Assembly: GCA_963808125.1 (NCBI GenBank)
Contig: CAWEEP010000013.1
Location: forward strand, 1 to 36,534
Direction: 5' to 3'
DNA from: CAWEEP01 sp963808125
GTDB lineage: Bacteria; Chloroflexota; Dormibacteria; Aeolococcales; Aeolococcaceae
Length of the DNA stretch: 36,534 nt
Positions within the stretch are counted from its first letter, which is position 1; every line of letters begins with the position of its first letter. A program made the translations under genes and the position numbers. Below are positions 1 through 8,520 of the stretch, in pieces. The notes below the pieces were generated by a model. That model was not told the origin of the DNA. It saw only the letters and a list, made by a program, of their open reading frames with translations, and did no database searches.

Positions 1-1
1 C

Positions 2-260
2 GAGATTGTCCGCGACTCGGTGAATCAGTACTGGTACCAGACCCGCGGCATGAACCCGCCCGAGGCGGCTCGCCGGAGCTGCGCGACCAGGTCAGCGCAG
101 AATCCATGGCGGCGGCGCCGGACGCGCGCGAGCTCGTGCTCTCCTTCGAGCGCGACGGGGGCGACCTGCGCGTCACCGCCCGCTACCAGATCGTCGTCCG
201 GCACCCCCTCTTGTGCGCCGGACGACGACGCTCCAGCTTCGCGCCCACCGCGGCGACGCG
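2..260 (+). other. Frame-broken coding remnant, unidentified
   Basis: Two pieces of plausible protein lie in different frames. Frame 2 (from base 2) reads EIVRDSVNQYWYQTRGMNPP. Frame 1 (from about 67) reads on to LVLSFERDGGDLRVTARYQI and then degrades near 220. Switching frame once near 65 gives about 70 residues that alternate like a small secreted or membrane-anchored domain with beta strands. I do not recognise the family. No clear coding signal is visible from ~260 to the FdhD stop at 390. This end of the contig may be low-quality or foreign to the main segment. Confidence 0.25.
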
Positions 261-389
261 ATCGTTAAGCCAGCGCCAGTAGGCGCGCCGCCGGGGGCCT
301 GGGGGGCATAGGCGGAATTCCCTTTACAGCCCCGTCTACCACCAGCACGCTTGGCGCCGCGTGGGCGAAGCCTTGGCTTTCCTGGTCGA

Positions 390-743
390 CTACGCGGCGG
401 CCTCCGGTCCGGCGGCCATTTCGCTGGCGAAGGCGCCGGAAAAAACCATCATGCTGTCGGCGCGGGCGATCGCCCCGAGCGTCAGGCCCAGCGCCTGCGC
501 GCGTTCGACGGCAAAAGAAGTCGGCGCCGAAATGGCGACGAGGGCGGGCGCGCCGAAGATCGCGGTTTTTTCGACCATTTCGAACGAGGCCCGGCTGGTG
601 ACGATGACAAATCCCTCGCGCGGCGACACGCCTTCGCGGATCAGGGCGCCGATCAGCTTGTCCAGCGCGTTGTGGCGCCCCACATCCTCGCGCAGCGCCC
701 GGATCGCGCCGTCGCGCGTGCAGAAGGCGGCGCCATGGACGGC
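390..743 (-). CDS. fdhD: FdhD (formate dehydrogenase accessory sulfurtransferase), C-terminal fragment
   Basis: FdhD carries sulfur from IscS to the molybdenum cofactor of formate dehydrogenase. The minus strand reads VHGAAFCTRDG, then REDVGRHNALDKLIG, the hallmark FdhD stretch, then VIVTSRASFEMVEKTAIFGA and a normal C-terminus. The N-terminal half, which holds the CxxC loop, is absent: homology stops near 743, where the opposite strand becomes MurC. The residues look alphaproteobacterial to me (inference). Nothing else nearby belongs to formate metabolism, so this is probably a foreign piece joined to the main contig. Confidence 0.8.
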   Translation of the reverse strand, partial: AVHGAAFCTRDGAIRALREDVGRHNALDKLIGALIREGVSPREGFVIVTSRASFEMVEKTAIFGAPALVAISAPTSFAVERAQALGLTLGAIARADSMMVFSGAFASEMAAGPEAAA

Positions 744-1094
744 GCCTACGCCAGGGCGCGGCTCATCGCCGTCCGCACTCCCCACACCTACTCGCGGACC
801 CGCGCCCTGCTGGCCGACTACGGCCGCAGCTTCGAGGACGCCGACGTCGTCGTCCTCGGCCCCATCGAGGCGGCCCGGGAGCGGCACCTGCCCGCCACCG
901 TGTCGTCGGCCGACGTCGCGGCCCAGATCACCGGTCGCGAGGTGCTGCTGGTGGACAGCAGTCAGGCGGGGGTGGACCTGCTCACCGCCATGGCCCGGCC
1001 TGGGGACGTCGTCCTCATCCTCTCCCTCGGCGGCTTCGACAAGATCGCCCGGCGTGTCCACCACGCCCTGCAGGAGGCAAATGGGCAGCTCTGA
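735..1094 (+). CDS. murC: MurC (UDP-N-acetylmuramate--L-alanine ligase), C-terminal fragment
   Basis: MurC adds L-alanine to UDP-MurNAc in cytoplasmic peptidoglycan synthesis. Only the C-terminal ligase domain is present, about 112 residues. Visible motifs are RLIAVRTPHTYSRTRALL, which matches the conserved PHxYSRT stretch, then DADVVVLGPIEAARE and the end motif ARPGDVVLILSLGGFDKIARR. Homology begins near base 759; the first codons after the ATG at 735 belong to the joined FdhD piece. The ATP-binding and central domains are missing. The stop overlaps the murB start by 14 bp, so the two genes are translationally linked. Confidence 0.85.
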   Translation: MDGAYARARLIAVRTPHTYSRTRALLADYGRSFEDADVVVLGPIEAARERHLPATVSSADVAAQITGREVLLVDSSQAGVDLLTAMARPGDVVLILSLGGFDKIARRVHHALQEANGQL

Positions 1095-1998
1095 TTGGCT
1101 CGCGTCGTGGCCCGGCGCGATGCGCGACGAGCCCCTGGCCCGGCACAGCCAGTACGGGATCGGAGGCGTCGCCGACTGGTTCGTCCGCGTCAGCGACCCA
1201 GGCCGCCTCGGCGAGCTGCTGCGCCGCTGTCGGCGGGCGGCGCGCCGGTGACCGTCGTCGGCGCCGGCAGCAACACCCTGATCCTGGACGGCGGCGTCCG
1301 CGGCCTGGTGGTTCAAGCTCACCGACCGCCGCCTCCGCGTCCTCGACGGCGACGTCGTCGAGCTCTCCGGGGGCTACCTGATGCCGCGGGCGGCCTTCGA
1401 CTGCGCCCGGCGGGGCTTCGCCGGGCTGGAGTTCGGCATCGGCATCCCCGGCACCTGCGGCGCCTCGGTGCGCGGCAACGCGGGCGCCTTCGGGATGGAG
1501 ATCAAGGACGCGCTCATCGACTGCGATGCATTCAGTCCCGACGGCTCGCCGCACACTCACGCCGCCGCCACCCTGGGCTTCGCCTACCGCGACTCCAGGT
1601 TCAAGCACGACCTCGCCGGGCACGTCGTGGTGGCGGCGCGCTTCCGGGCCCACCCCGGCGAGCCGGCCGAGGTCCGCGCCCGGACGGATGCCATCCAGGC
1701 CTCGCGCAAGGCGACCCAGCCGTATGGGCAGCGCAGCCTGGGGAGCATGTTCACCAACCCGCCGGGCGACCACGCCGGCCGGCTGGTGGAGGCCGCCGGC
1801 CTCAAGGGGCGGCGCATCGGCGGCGCCGAGATCTCCCCCAAGCACGCCAACTTCGTGGTCAACCTGGGCGGCGCCACCGCCGCCGACGTCCTCGCCCTCG
1901 CCGATCTGGCGAGGCGCACCGTCCAGGAGCGCTTCGGGACGCGGCTGGAACTGGAGATCGCCGTGGTCGGCGAACCGGCCCGGAGCCTCGTGCCATGA
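1081..1998 (+). CDS. murB: MurB (UDP-N-acetylenolpyruvoylglucosamine reductase), two compensating frameshifts
   Basis: MurB is the FAD enzyme that reduces UDP-GlcNAc-enolpyruvate to UDP-MurNAc. The start ATG gives MGSSDWLASWPGAMRDEPLA. The frame changes near 1220 and returns near 1312, where an extra T in GTGGTTCAAG fits. Across the slips the protein reads VTVVGAGSNTLILDGG (FAD loop), GIGIPGTCGASVRGNAG, FAYRDSRFK, and GSMFTNPPGDHAG with the proton-donor Ser, then AEISPKHANFVVN. Length is about 305 residues, normal for the family. Because the frame is restored and every catalytic motif is intact, I read the slips as sequencing errors. The stop overlaps the ddl start (ATGA). Confidence 0.9.
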
Positions 1999-2947
1999 GC
2001 CTGCGCATCGCCGTCGTCTGCGGGGGACCGAGCCCGGAGGCGGAGGTCTCTCGCGCCAGCGCCTCGCAGGTCGCGGCCGCCCTGCGGCCGAGGGGCCACC
2101 AGTGCACCATCCTCGAGGTGGACCAGGAGCTGTGGCCGGCCCTCCAGGCCGGCGGCTTCGACTGCGCCTTCATCGCCGTGCACGGTCGCCACGGCGAGGA
2201 CGGGACCGTCCAGGGCGTGTGCGAGCTGCTCGGCCTCCCCTACACGGGCAGCGACGTCCTGACCACCGCCCTCTGCTTCGACAAGGTCATGGCCAAGCGC
2301 ATGCTGCTCGCCGAGGGCCTCTCCACCCCGCCCTGGACGGTGGTCGCACCGGCCTTCGCCGAGGCCGCCCTGCTGGAGGCGGCCATGGGCCGCGCCGCCA
2401 GCGACCTGGGCCTGCCGCTGGTGGTGAAGCCGCGCCGCGGGGGCTCCACCATCGGCCTGTCGGTGGTCCGAGACCGGTCGGAGCTGGCCGCCGCCCACGC
2501 CCTGGCCGCCCCGTACGGCGAGGTCCTCTGCGAGAGATTCGTTGCCGGCATCGAGGTCACCGTCGGAGTCCTGGGCATAATCCCCCCAGGGCCCTCCCGA
2601 CCCTCGAGATCGTCTTCCAGCGTCCCCTCTACGACTATGCAGCGAAGTACACCGCGGGCCAGAGCAGCCACGTCATCCCCGCCCGTGTTCCGGAGGAGCA
2701 GCGACGGGCCTGCGCGGATGCGGCGGTGCGCGCCCACACGGCCCTGGGCTGCCGCGACCTGTCGCGGGTGGATGTCATCGTCGATGCGGCCGGCGTCCCC
2801 TGGGTGCTGGAGGTGAACGCCATCCCCGGCCTCACCGGTCTGTCGCTGCTGCCGGACGCCGCCCGCACCGCCGGCATCGAGTTCGGCGAACTCTGTCAGG
2901 ACCTCGTCGACGCGGCCCTCGCCCGCCGCCCAGGAGAGCGCCCATGA
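1995..2947 (+). CDS. ddl: Ddl (D-alanine--D-alanine ligase), one frameshift
   Basis: Ddl is the ATP-grasp ligase that makes D-Ala-D-Ala for the peptidoglycan stem peptide. N-terminal motifs are VVCGGPSPEAEVSRASA and IAVHGRHGEDGTVQG. The ATP-grasp part shows LPLVVKPRRGGSTIGLS. The frame slips near 2577: one missing base before the C-run at 2582-2587 restores GDNPPRALPTLEIVF. It continues through RVDVIVDAAG and WVLEVNAIPGLT, the Mg2+-binding ExN motif. Length is about 317 residues, normal. It overlaps murB by 4 bp upstream and ftsQ by 4 bp downstream, so the three are translationally coupled. Confidence 0.92.
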
Positions 2948-4026
2948 GCAATACGGCGCTCGACAAGAGGACCCGGCACCGCGCCCGGGTTCGGGCCGTC
3001 GCCAGTTCCATCGCCGACCAGCCCTCGATCGTGCGGCGCTTCCAGGCGCCCGGCGGCTCGACGCTTCGGAGCACGGCACGGCGGCGCCGGCGGTCCCATG
3101 CCACCGCGGCACTTCCGCCGTCGCCCCGCACCGGCCACCGCCGGGCACTCACCGCCCTGGTGCTCGCCGTCGAGGTGGGCGTCCTGGCCGTGGCGCTGTG
3201 GGCGCCGGGCTTCCGGGTCAGCTCGGTCAGCGTCACCGGCACCCAGCTGCTCAGCCCCGCCACCGTGCTGCGGGTCGCCGCCGTGCCCTCGCAGAGCATC
3301 TTCACCGTGGACGGGAACGGGGTGGCTTCGCGGGTACGCTCCATCGGCTGGGTGGAGGACGTCACCGTCAGCACCGAGCTGCCCGGCACCGTCCGCATCG
3401 CCGTCACCGAGTGGCCGCCCATCGTCCGGGACCTGCGCGACGGCGCCCAGTTCGCCGTCGCCGCCAACGGCGCCAGCCTGCGGCTGACGGCGGCGCAGAG
3501 CCGGGAGGTGGCCTCCCTGCCGCTGCTCGTGGACCTGCGCCCGGCTGTGGCGCGGACCCCGATCTCGGCGCAGCTGATGGCGCTTCTCGGCACCGCCGGG
3601 GCGCATTTCCCGAGCATCTTCGGGGTGCAGGTGATCGCCTACGAGTGGGACGCCAACTCCAGCTTCTCGATCTGGACCAGCGCCGGCTGGCGGGCCATCC
3701 TCGGCGAGGTGGACAGCCCCAGCGCCATCGCTTCGGTGCCCGGCCAGCTCGCCTCCCTCAGCGCCCTGCGCACCGACCTCGACTTCGCCAGCCCCAACTT
3801 CGGCTACGTGGACCTTGAGGACCCGTCGGCCCCCGCGGTGGGCGGCAGCCCGGGCGTCCCGGCCCAGGTGCTGGCCGCCCTCTCGACGCCAGGCGGCACC
3901 ACGCCGGCGGGCACCACCCCGACGCCGCCGCCGACGCCCACCCCGGTGCCGACGCCGAAGCCCACCCCGTCGCCAGCTCCGAGCCCCGCGGCGTCGGCGA
4001 GCCCCTCGCCGTCAGCCTCGGCCTGA
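2944..4026 (+). CDS. ftsQ: FtsQ/DivIB-type cell division protein with Pro/Thr-rich tail
   Basis: FtsQ links the early Z-ring to septal peptidoglycan synthesis. The 360-residue protein has a long basic cytoplasmic N-terminus (about residues 1-67, with an Arg cluster near 46-50), one membrane helix at about 68-88, and then a POTRA domain (FRVSSVSVTGTQLLSPATV to about 157). The FtsQ-type beta domain follows. The last 50 or so residues are low-complexity Pro/Thr/Ala/Ser with repeated TP units, placed outside the cell; most FtsQ proteins lack this tail. The start overlaps the ddl stop (ATGA). Sequence is weak outside POTRA, as usual for FtsQ, so position in the cluster carries much of the call. 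Confidence 0.85.
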   Translation: MSNTALDKRTRHRARVRAVASSIADQPSIVRRFQAPGGSTLRSTARRRRRSHATAALPPSPRTGHRRALTALVLAVEVGVLAVALWAPGFRVSSVSVTGTQLLSPATVLRVAAVPSQSIFTVDGNGVASRVRSIGWVEDVTVSTELPGTVRIAVTEWPPIVRDLRDGAQFAVAANGASLRLTAAQSREVASLPLLVDLRPAVARTPISAQLMALLGTAGAHFPSIFGVQVIAYEWDANSSFSIWTSAGWRAILGEVDSPSAIASVPGQLASLSALRTDLDFASPNFGYVDLEDPSAPAVGGSPGVPAQVLAALSTPGGTTPAGTTPTPPPTPTPVPTPKPTPSPAPSPAASASPSPSASA

Positions 4027-4032
4027 CGCCTC

Positions 4033-4062
4033 ACCGGGGCGGGGGGAGGCCCGGCCTCCGGT
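4033..4062. terminator. Hairpin between convergent ftsQ and metF
   Basis: GGAGG at 4045-4049 can pair with CCTCC at 4055-4059, and ACCGG at 4033-4037 can alternatively pair with CCGGT at 4058-4062. It sits in the 73-nt gap between the ftsQ stop and the metF stop and could serve both strands. No T-run follows, so this is a weak candidate. Confidence 0.35.
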
Positions 4063-4099
4063 CAGCCCGTCGCCACTTCCCCCGCAGCGGGGTCGAGCG

Positions 4100-5020
4100 T
4101 CACCGGCCCGGCGTCAGTCGACCGGCGTCCGCCTCCCAGGGGCGGGCCGCGCGCAGGGCGGAGAGGATGGCCCGTGTCGAGGGGGAGCGGTTCATGGTGT
4201 AGAAGTGGATGCCCGGGGCGCCGCCGCTCAGCAGTTCGGCGCATTGCAGGCTCGACCAGGCCACCCCCAGCTCGAGCACCGCTTGCGGGTCGTCCCCGCG
4301 CGCCTCGAAGGCGGACATCAGCTGCTCCGGGATCCTCACCTGCAGCTTGGCGATGAAGCCGTGGAGCTGGGCGGCGCTGGTGATGGGCATGATGCCAGGG
4401 ACGATGGGCACCGTCACCCCGGCGGCCCGGGCCTCCGCCACGAAGCGGAAATACGCCTGGTTGTCGAAGAACAGCTGGGTCACGAGGTACGACGCGCCCC
4501 TGTCCTGCTTCTCCCTGGTGTAGCGGATCTCATCGGCCAGGGATGCCGACTTCGGGTGGGTCTCGGGGTAGCAGGCGCCTCCCACGCAGAGGTCGTATGA
4601 CTGGGCGATCAGGGCGATCAGCTCCGAACCGTGGGCCAGGCCGCCGGGCGTCGGGCTGAAGGCCGCCTGGCCGCGGGGCGGGTCGCCTCGCAGCGCCATC
4701 ACGTTTTCGACACCGGCGTCGACGATCTGGCCGAGGACGCCGACCAGCTCGTCCCGCCCCGCCCCGACGCAGGTGAGGTGGGCCACCGGGGTGATGTCCA
4801 GCTCGCGCCGGATCCGCCCCACCAGGTCGACCGTCCGAGCCCGGGTGCTGCCGCCGGCCCCGTACGTGACGGAGACGAACCCGGTTTCGAGGTCGGAGAG
4901 CTGGGCGATGGCGGTGAAGAGCGAGGCCACCCCGGCGTCGTCGGGGGGAGGGAAGAACTCGAAGCTGAAGGTGGGCGTGCCCGAGGTGTACAGCGTGGAG
5001 ACCCGCATGATGGTGCTCAT
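4100..5020 (-). CDS. metF: Methylenetetrahydrofolate reductase MetF
   Basis: MetF reduces 5,10-methylene-THF to 5-methyl-THF for methionine synthesis, using FAD. With the start at 5020 (MSTIMRVSTLYTSG) it is 306 residues, normal for bacterial MetF. Motifs: FEFFPP at 20-25 with the catalytic Glu, FVSVTYGAGGSTR, VAHLTCVGAG, VMALRGDPP, VGGACYPETHP, LVTQLFFDN, and VPIVPGIMPI. It lies antisense between ftsQ and ftsA and breaks what is usually a continuous same-strand division cluster. The frame is open further upstream, but those residues look like noise. No clear ribosome binding site is seen before 5020. Confidence 0.95.
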   Translation of the reverse strand: MSTIMRVSTLYTSGTPTFSFEFFPPPDDAGVASLFTAIAQLSDLETGFVSVTYGAGGSTRARTVDLVGRIRRELDITPVAHLTCVGAGRDELVGVLGQIVDAGVENVMALRGDPPRGQAAFSPTPGGLAHGSELIALIAQSYDLCVGGACYPETHPKSASLADEIRYTREKQDRGASYLVTQLFFDNQAYFRFVAEARAAGVTVPIVPGIMPITSAAQLHGFIAKLQVRIPEQLMSAFEARGDDPQAVLELGVAWSSLQCAELLSGGAPGIHFYTMNRSPSTRAILSALRAARPWEADAGRLTPGR

Positions 5021-5291
5021 GATGGCAGACGCACGGCGGCCGCGCACTCTCCGCAGTCCTCTCCGGCCGGCCGCGTCGGCGCCTCGGGGACTGGGCGCGC
5101 CGCCGGCGTCCGATTGCGCGGCGGAGATCGCCGCGCCAATGGGGAAAGCGGCTCCGACTGTCCTCCCGGTGAGCCCTCCAGCTCGTCCGCAGGCGGCTGG
5201 CGGGGCCCGCCCGCCACTGCCCCGGCGTCGCAGTCGAGGACTGTCCGCGGAGCCGCTCACGGCGCCGGTGCGATCGACGCGGCGGCAGCCC

Positions 5292-5321
5292 TTGACACCT
5301 GCCTCATTGGCAACATATTGT
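5292..5321 (+). promoter_or_regulatory. Candidate sigma-70-type promoter upstream of ftsA
   Basis: TTGACA at 5292-5297 is a perfect -35. TATTGT at 5316-5321 is a plausible -10 after an 18-bp spacer. It lies in the 393-nt divergent region between metF and ftsA, about 93 nt before the ftsA start. Nothing else in that region looks coding. Confidence 0.5.
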
Positions 5322-5396
5322 GTCGTCCCGTCGGGGCAAACCCGACATCTTGCGGTTTCGCGGGCGAAAACGCTTCCCTCGCACCACCCCCGAAGC

Positions 5397-5402
5397 TATA
5401 CT
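5397..5402 (+). promoter_or_regulatory. TATACT -10-like hexamer near the ftsA start
   Basis: TATACT ends 11 nt before the GTG of ftsA. A transcript from this element would have almost no 5' leader. No good -35 is seen at the right distance. Similar hexamers precede several other genes here. Confidence 0.4.
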
Positions 5403-5413
5403 GCAGTCTCAAT

Positions 5414-6655
5414 GTGAGCCGCCCTCGCCGCGTCTTTGCACTCGACATGGGAACGACGAAGGTCTGCTGTGCCGTCGCTGATCTCGAATCCGTGGGTCTG
5501 CGCGTCCTCGGGGTCGGGGAGGTGGTCTCCCGCGGCATCCGCAAGGGAGCCGTGATCGAGATCGACCGCGCGGCCGAGGCCGTCGCCGAAGCCGTCGACC
5601 TCGCCGAGCAGATGTCCGGCGTCGCCATCAACTCCGCCGTCGTCGGCCTCGCCGGTGGCCATATCACCTCGCAGAACAGCCGTGGCGTCGTGGCCGTCGG
5701 GGCGGGGCGGCGCGAGGTCAGCCAGCAGGACGTCGGCCGGGCCATCGACGCGGCCCGCGCCGTCGCCGTGCCCAGCGACCGCAAGATCCTCCACATCCTG
5801 CCCCAGCAGTTCACGGTGGACGGCCAGGACGGCGTGCGGGACGCCGTGGGCATGGCCGGCAGCCGGCTGGAGGTGGACGCCCACATCGTCACCGGCGCCA
5901 ACACGGCGATCCAGAACGTCATCAAGGTGGTCCACAAGGCGGGACTCGACGTCGACGACCTCGTCCTCCAGGTGCTCGCCTCGGCCGAGGCCGTGGTCAG
6001 CGAGGACGAGCTGGAGCGGGGTGTCATCGTGGTCGACATCGGCGGCGGCACCAGCGACGTGGCCGTCTTCACCAGGGGCAGCATCGTCCACACCGCCGTG
6101 CTCTCGGTGGGGGGCAACCACGTCACCGGCGACCTCGCCGTCGGCCTGCGCTGCGACCTCGACACCGCCGAGGTGGTGAAGCGCAGCTTCGGCCACTGCC
6201 TCCAGCTCACCCTGCCCGCCGACGCCGAGGTCGTGCTCACGCCGATGGGGTACGACGAGCCGGTCAACGTTCCCCAGCGCTACCTGGCGGAGATCATCGG
6301 GCCAAGGGCGCGGGAGATGGCGCAGCTGATCGGCGCGCAGATCGAGCTCGCCGGCCCCCCGTCCATGTTCCCCGGCGGCATCGTCCTCACCGGCGGCGGC
6401 TCACTGCTGCGCGGTTTCGCCGAGATGGTCCAGCAGGTCACCGATCTCCCCGCCCGGGTGGCGGCGCCGCAGGGCATGAGCGGGATGAACGACGAGATCC
6501 AGGGGCCGGACCACGCCACCGTCGTCGGGCTGCTCCGCTGGGCGGCCCGCTCCCGGAGTCGTGTCGCCCGCCCCGCCAACGGGGTCGCCGCCCGCACCCC
6601 GTCGGGGGAACCGGTGGGCGAGCGTTTTGGACGATGGTTGCGAGAACTCTTCTGA
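5414..6655 (+). CDS. ftsA: Cell division protein FtsA
   Basis: FtsA is the actin-like protein that anchors FtsZ to the membrane. The GTG at 5414 gives VSRPRRVFALDMGTTK and 413 residues, a normal length. Actin-fold motifs: phosphate-1 DMGTTKVCC at 11-19, phosphate-2 VVDIGGGTSDVAVF at about 206-219, and adenosine motif GGIVLTGGGSLLRG at about 321-334. The end, ERFGRWLRELF, is a typical amphipathic membrane-targeting helix. It lies just upstream of ftsZ. FtsA is absent from most Actinobacteria, which argues against that phylum for this segment. The frame is open upstream of 5414, but those residues do not match the family. Confidence 0.96.
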   Translation: MSRPRRVFALDMGTTKVCCAVADLESVGLRVLGVGEVVSRGIRKGAVIEIDRAAEAVAEAVDLAEQMSGVAINSAVVGLAGGHITSQNSRGVVAVGAGRREVSQQDVGRAIDAARAVAVPSDRKILHILPQQFTVDGQDGVRDAVGMAGSRLEVDAHIVTGANTAIQNVIKVVHKAGLDVDDLVLQVLASAEAVVSEDELERGVIVVDIGGGTSDVAVFTRGSIVHTAVLSVGGNHVTGDLAVGLRCDLDTAEVVKRSFGHCLQLTLPADAEVVLTPMGYDEPVNVPQRYLAEIIGPRAREMAQLIGAQIELAGPPSMFPGGIVLTGGGSLLRGFAEMVQQVTDLPARVAAPQGMSGMNDEIQGPDHATVVGLLRWAARSRSRVARPANGVAARTPSGEPVGERFGRWLRELF

Positions 6656-6772
6656 TGCGCATATGGTGGGACCAGTGAGATGAACGATCGAGAGCGCGAA
6701 CTGCGCCGCATGACACAGCAATTCCTGGCCCACGCGGGGGGCGACAACGTGAGAGAGCGCGAGGAGGGCGTG

Positions 6773-7876
6773 ATGGCAGACCTGGACCGGACCCTCGAGG
6801 GCAACGCACGGATTCGTGTCGTCGGAGTCGGCGGTGGCGGCAGCAACGCCGTCAACCGGATGATCCGCAGCAACCTGAAGGGCGTCGAGTTCATCGCCGT
6901 CAACACCGACCACCAGGCGCTGCAGCAGTCGGGCGCCCACAAGAAGATCCGCATCGGGGGCAAGCTCACCCGCGGCCTCGGTGCCGGCGGCGATCCCCAG
7001 AAGGGGCTGCAGGCCGCCGAGGAGTCGCGCGAGGAGCTGACCAAGGCGCTCGCCGATTCCGACATGGTCTTCATCACGGCCGGCATGGGCGGCGGCACCG
7101 GCACCGGCGGCGCCCCCGTGGTCGCCGAGATCGCCAAGGAGAGCGGGGCCCTGACCATCGGCGTGGTCACCAAGCCCTTCCGCTTCGAGGGCCTCCGCCG
7201 CCAGCGGGCGGCCGAGGAGGGCATCGCCAACATGCAGGACAGGGTGGACACCCTGATCACCATCCCCAACGAGCGCCTCATGCAGGTCGTCGACAAGAAG
7301 ACCCCGATCACCGAGGCCTTCAAGGTCGCCGACGACGTCCTCCGTCAGGGCGTCCAGGGCATCAGCGACCTGATCGTCTTCCCCGGTCTGATCAACCTCG
7401 ACTTCGCCGACGTCAAGACCATCATGAGCGGCCAGGGCGCCGCCCTCATGGGCATCGGCTTCGGCACCGGCGACACGCGTGCCGCCGATGCGGCCCGCGA
7501 CGCGGTGGCCAGCCCCCTGCTGGAGACGACCATCGCCGGGGCCAAGGGGATCCTGCTCAACATCACGGGCGGCCCGGACCTGACCCTCTACGAGGTCAAC
7601 GAGGCGGCTCAGCTGGTCAGCGAGTCGGCCGACCCCGACGCCCACATCATCTTCGGCACGGTCATCGACGACAGCATGAAGGGCGAGGTCAAGATCACCG
7701 TCATCGCCACCGGCTTCACCGGTCACATCGACGTGCTCGGCACCCTGGCCTACGAACCGGCGGCGCGCCCGGTGGCCGCGGCGGAGCGTCCCGCCTTCGT
7801 CATCCCCCCGCGCGGCGCCATGCCGCTGAATCCCGACGACCTCGACATCCCCACCTTCCTCCGGGACCGGCGATAG
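6773..7876 (+). CDS. ftsZ: Cell division protein FtsZ
   Basis: FtsZ is the tubulin-like GTPase of the Z-ring. The ATG at 6773 has a strong Shine-Dalgarno GAGGAGG (6761-6767) 5 nt upstream and gives 367 residues starting MADLDRTLEGNARIRV, a usual FtsZ N-terminus. Motifs: VVGVGGGGSNAVNRM, FIAVNTDHQAL, the tubulin signature GMGGGTGTGGAP near 103-114, and KGILLNITGGPDLTL. The end DDLDIPTFLRDRR carries the conserved peptide that binds FtsA. The linker before it is only about 30 residues. An in-frame ATG at 6680 would add 31 charged residues; I prefer 6773 for its ribosome binding site. Confidence 0.96.
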   Translation: MADLDRTLEGNARIRVVGVGGGGSNAVNRMIRSNLKGVEFIAVNTDHQALQQSGAHKKIRIGGKLTRGLGAGGDPQKGLQAAEESREELTKALADSDMVFITAGMGGGTGTGGAPVVAEIAKESGALTIGVVTKPFRFEGLRRQRAAEEGIANMQDRVDTLITIPNERLMQVVDKKTPITEAFKVADDVLRQGVQGISDLIVFPGLINLDFADVKTIMSGQGAALMGIGFGTGDTRAADAARDAVASPLLETTIAGAKGILLNITGGPDLTLYEVNEAAQLVSESADPDAHIIFGTVIDDSMKGEVKITVIATGFTGHIDVLGTLAYEPAARPVAAAERPAFVIPPRGAMPLNPDDLDIPTFLRDRR

Positions 7877-7903
7877 GGGCCGCACTCGCCTTCGGGGGCG
7901 GCC

Positions 7904-8432
7904 ATGAGGTGCCCATACTGCGCGGCGGTCGAATCCAAGGTCGTCGAACTCCCGCGACACCGAGACGGGGATCCGCCGGCGCCGTGAATGCCTGGTCTGC
8001 GGCCGGCGCTTCACCACCTATGAGCGCATCGAGGCCACCCACCTCCTCGTCGTCAAGAAGGACGGCCACCGCGAGGTGTTCAGCCGCCAGAAGCTGCTGG
8101 CCGGGCTGCTGATCGCCACCACCAAACGCGGCATCGCCCCCGAGGAGCTGGAGGCGCTGGCCGAGGAGGTGGAGAACCGGCTGCGCGGCGAGCGCGTCGC
8201 CGAGGTCGCCTCGCTGGTGATCGGCGAACGGGTCATGGAGCTCCTGCGCGACCTCGACGAGATCGCCTACGTCCGCTTCGCCTCCGTCTACCGGTCCTTC
8301 AAGGATGTCGCCGACATGCGGGCGGAGATCGAGGACGTCCTCACCCACGCCCCGGAGGCGCGGCGCGGCACGGCGCGGCGGCCCAAGCCGCAGGGCGGCG
8401 GCGAGGAGCTGGCACTCGACCTCGGCAAGTAA
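7904..8432 (+). CDS. nrdR: Transcriptional repressor NrdR, one frameshift
   Basis: NrdR represses ribonucleotide reductase genes, sensing ATP/dATP. The N-terminal zinc ribbon starts MRCPYCAAVESKVV. One extra A at 7947/7948 breaks the frame; removing it gives VVDSRDTETGIRRRREC, then LVCGRRFTTYERIEATHLL. The ATP-cone follows, with KDGHREVFSRQKLLAGL and the family end YVRFASVYRSFKDV. Length about 175 residues. No NrdR box or ribonucleotide reductase gene is seen in the window. The slip lies between fully conserved motifs, so it is almost certainly a sequencing error. Confidence 0.92.
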
Positions 8433-8452
8433 CCGGACCCGGACTCCTTCAC

Positions 8453-8500
8453 CCCAGGGAAGGCGCCCTGGTCAGTCCCGCCGCTGGCTGCGCGGCGGGG
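8453..8500 (+). terminator. Two hairpins between nrdR and yggS
   Basis: The first pairs CCAGGG with CCCTGG just after the nrdR stop. The second pairs CCCGCCGC with GCGGCGGG around a 7-nt loop, close to 8478-8500. There is no T-run, so either termination or mere GC-rich self-pairing is possible. Confidence 0.35.
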
Positions 8501-8520
8501 GATGGTTCAAACTTCAATCC

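Noticed and set aside
735..1094. A true FdhD-MurC fusion or overlapping gene pair
   Set aside because: The fragments lie on opposite strands and each lacks its other half at the same point.
2570..2600. Programmed frameshifting in ddl and other genes
   Set aside because: No slippery heptamer plus downstream structure was recognised, and slips occur in many unrelated genes in both directions, which fits sequencing errors.
8433..8520. Riboswitch or T-box leader before yggS or ileS
   Set aside because: Only short GC hairpins are seen; no conserved T-box or riboswitch core can be recognised in either gap.
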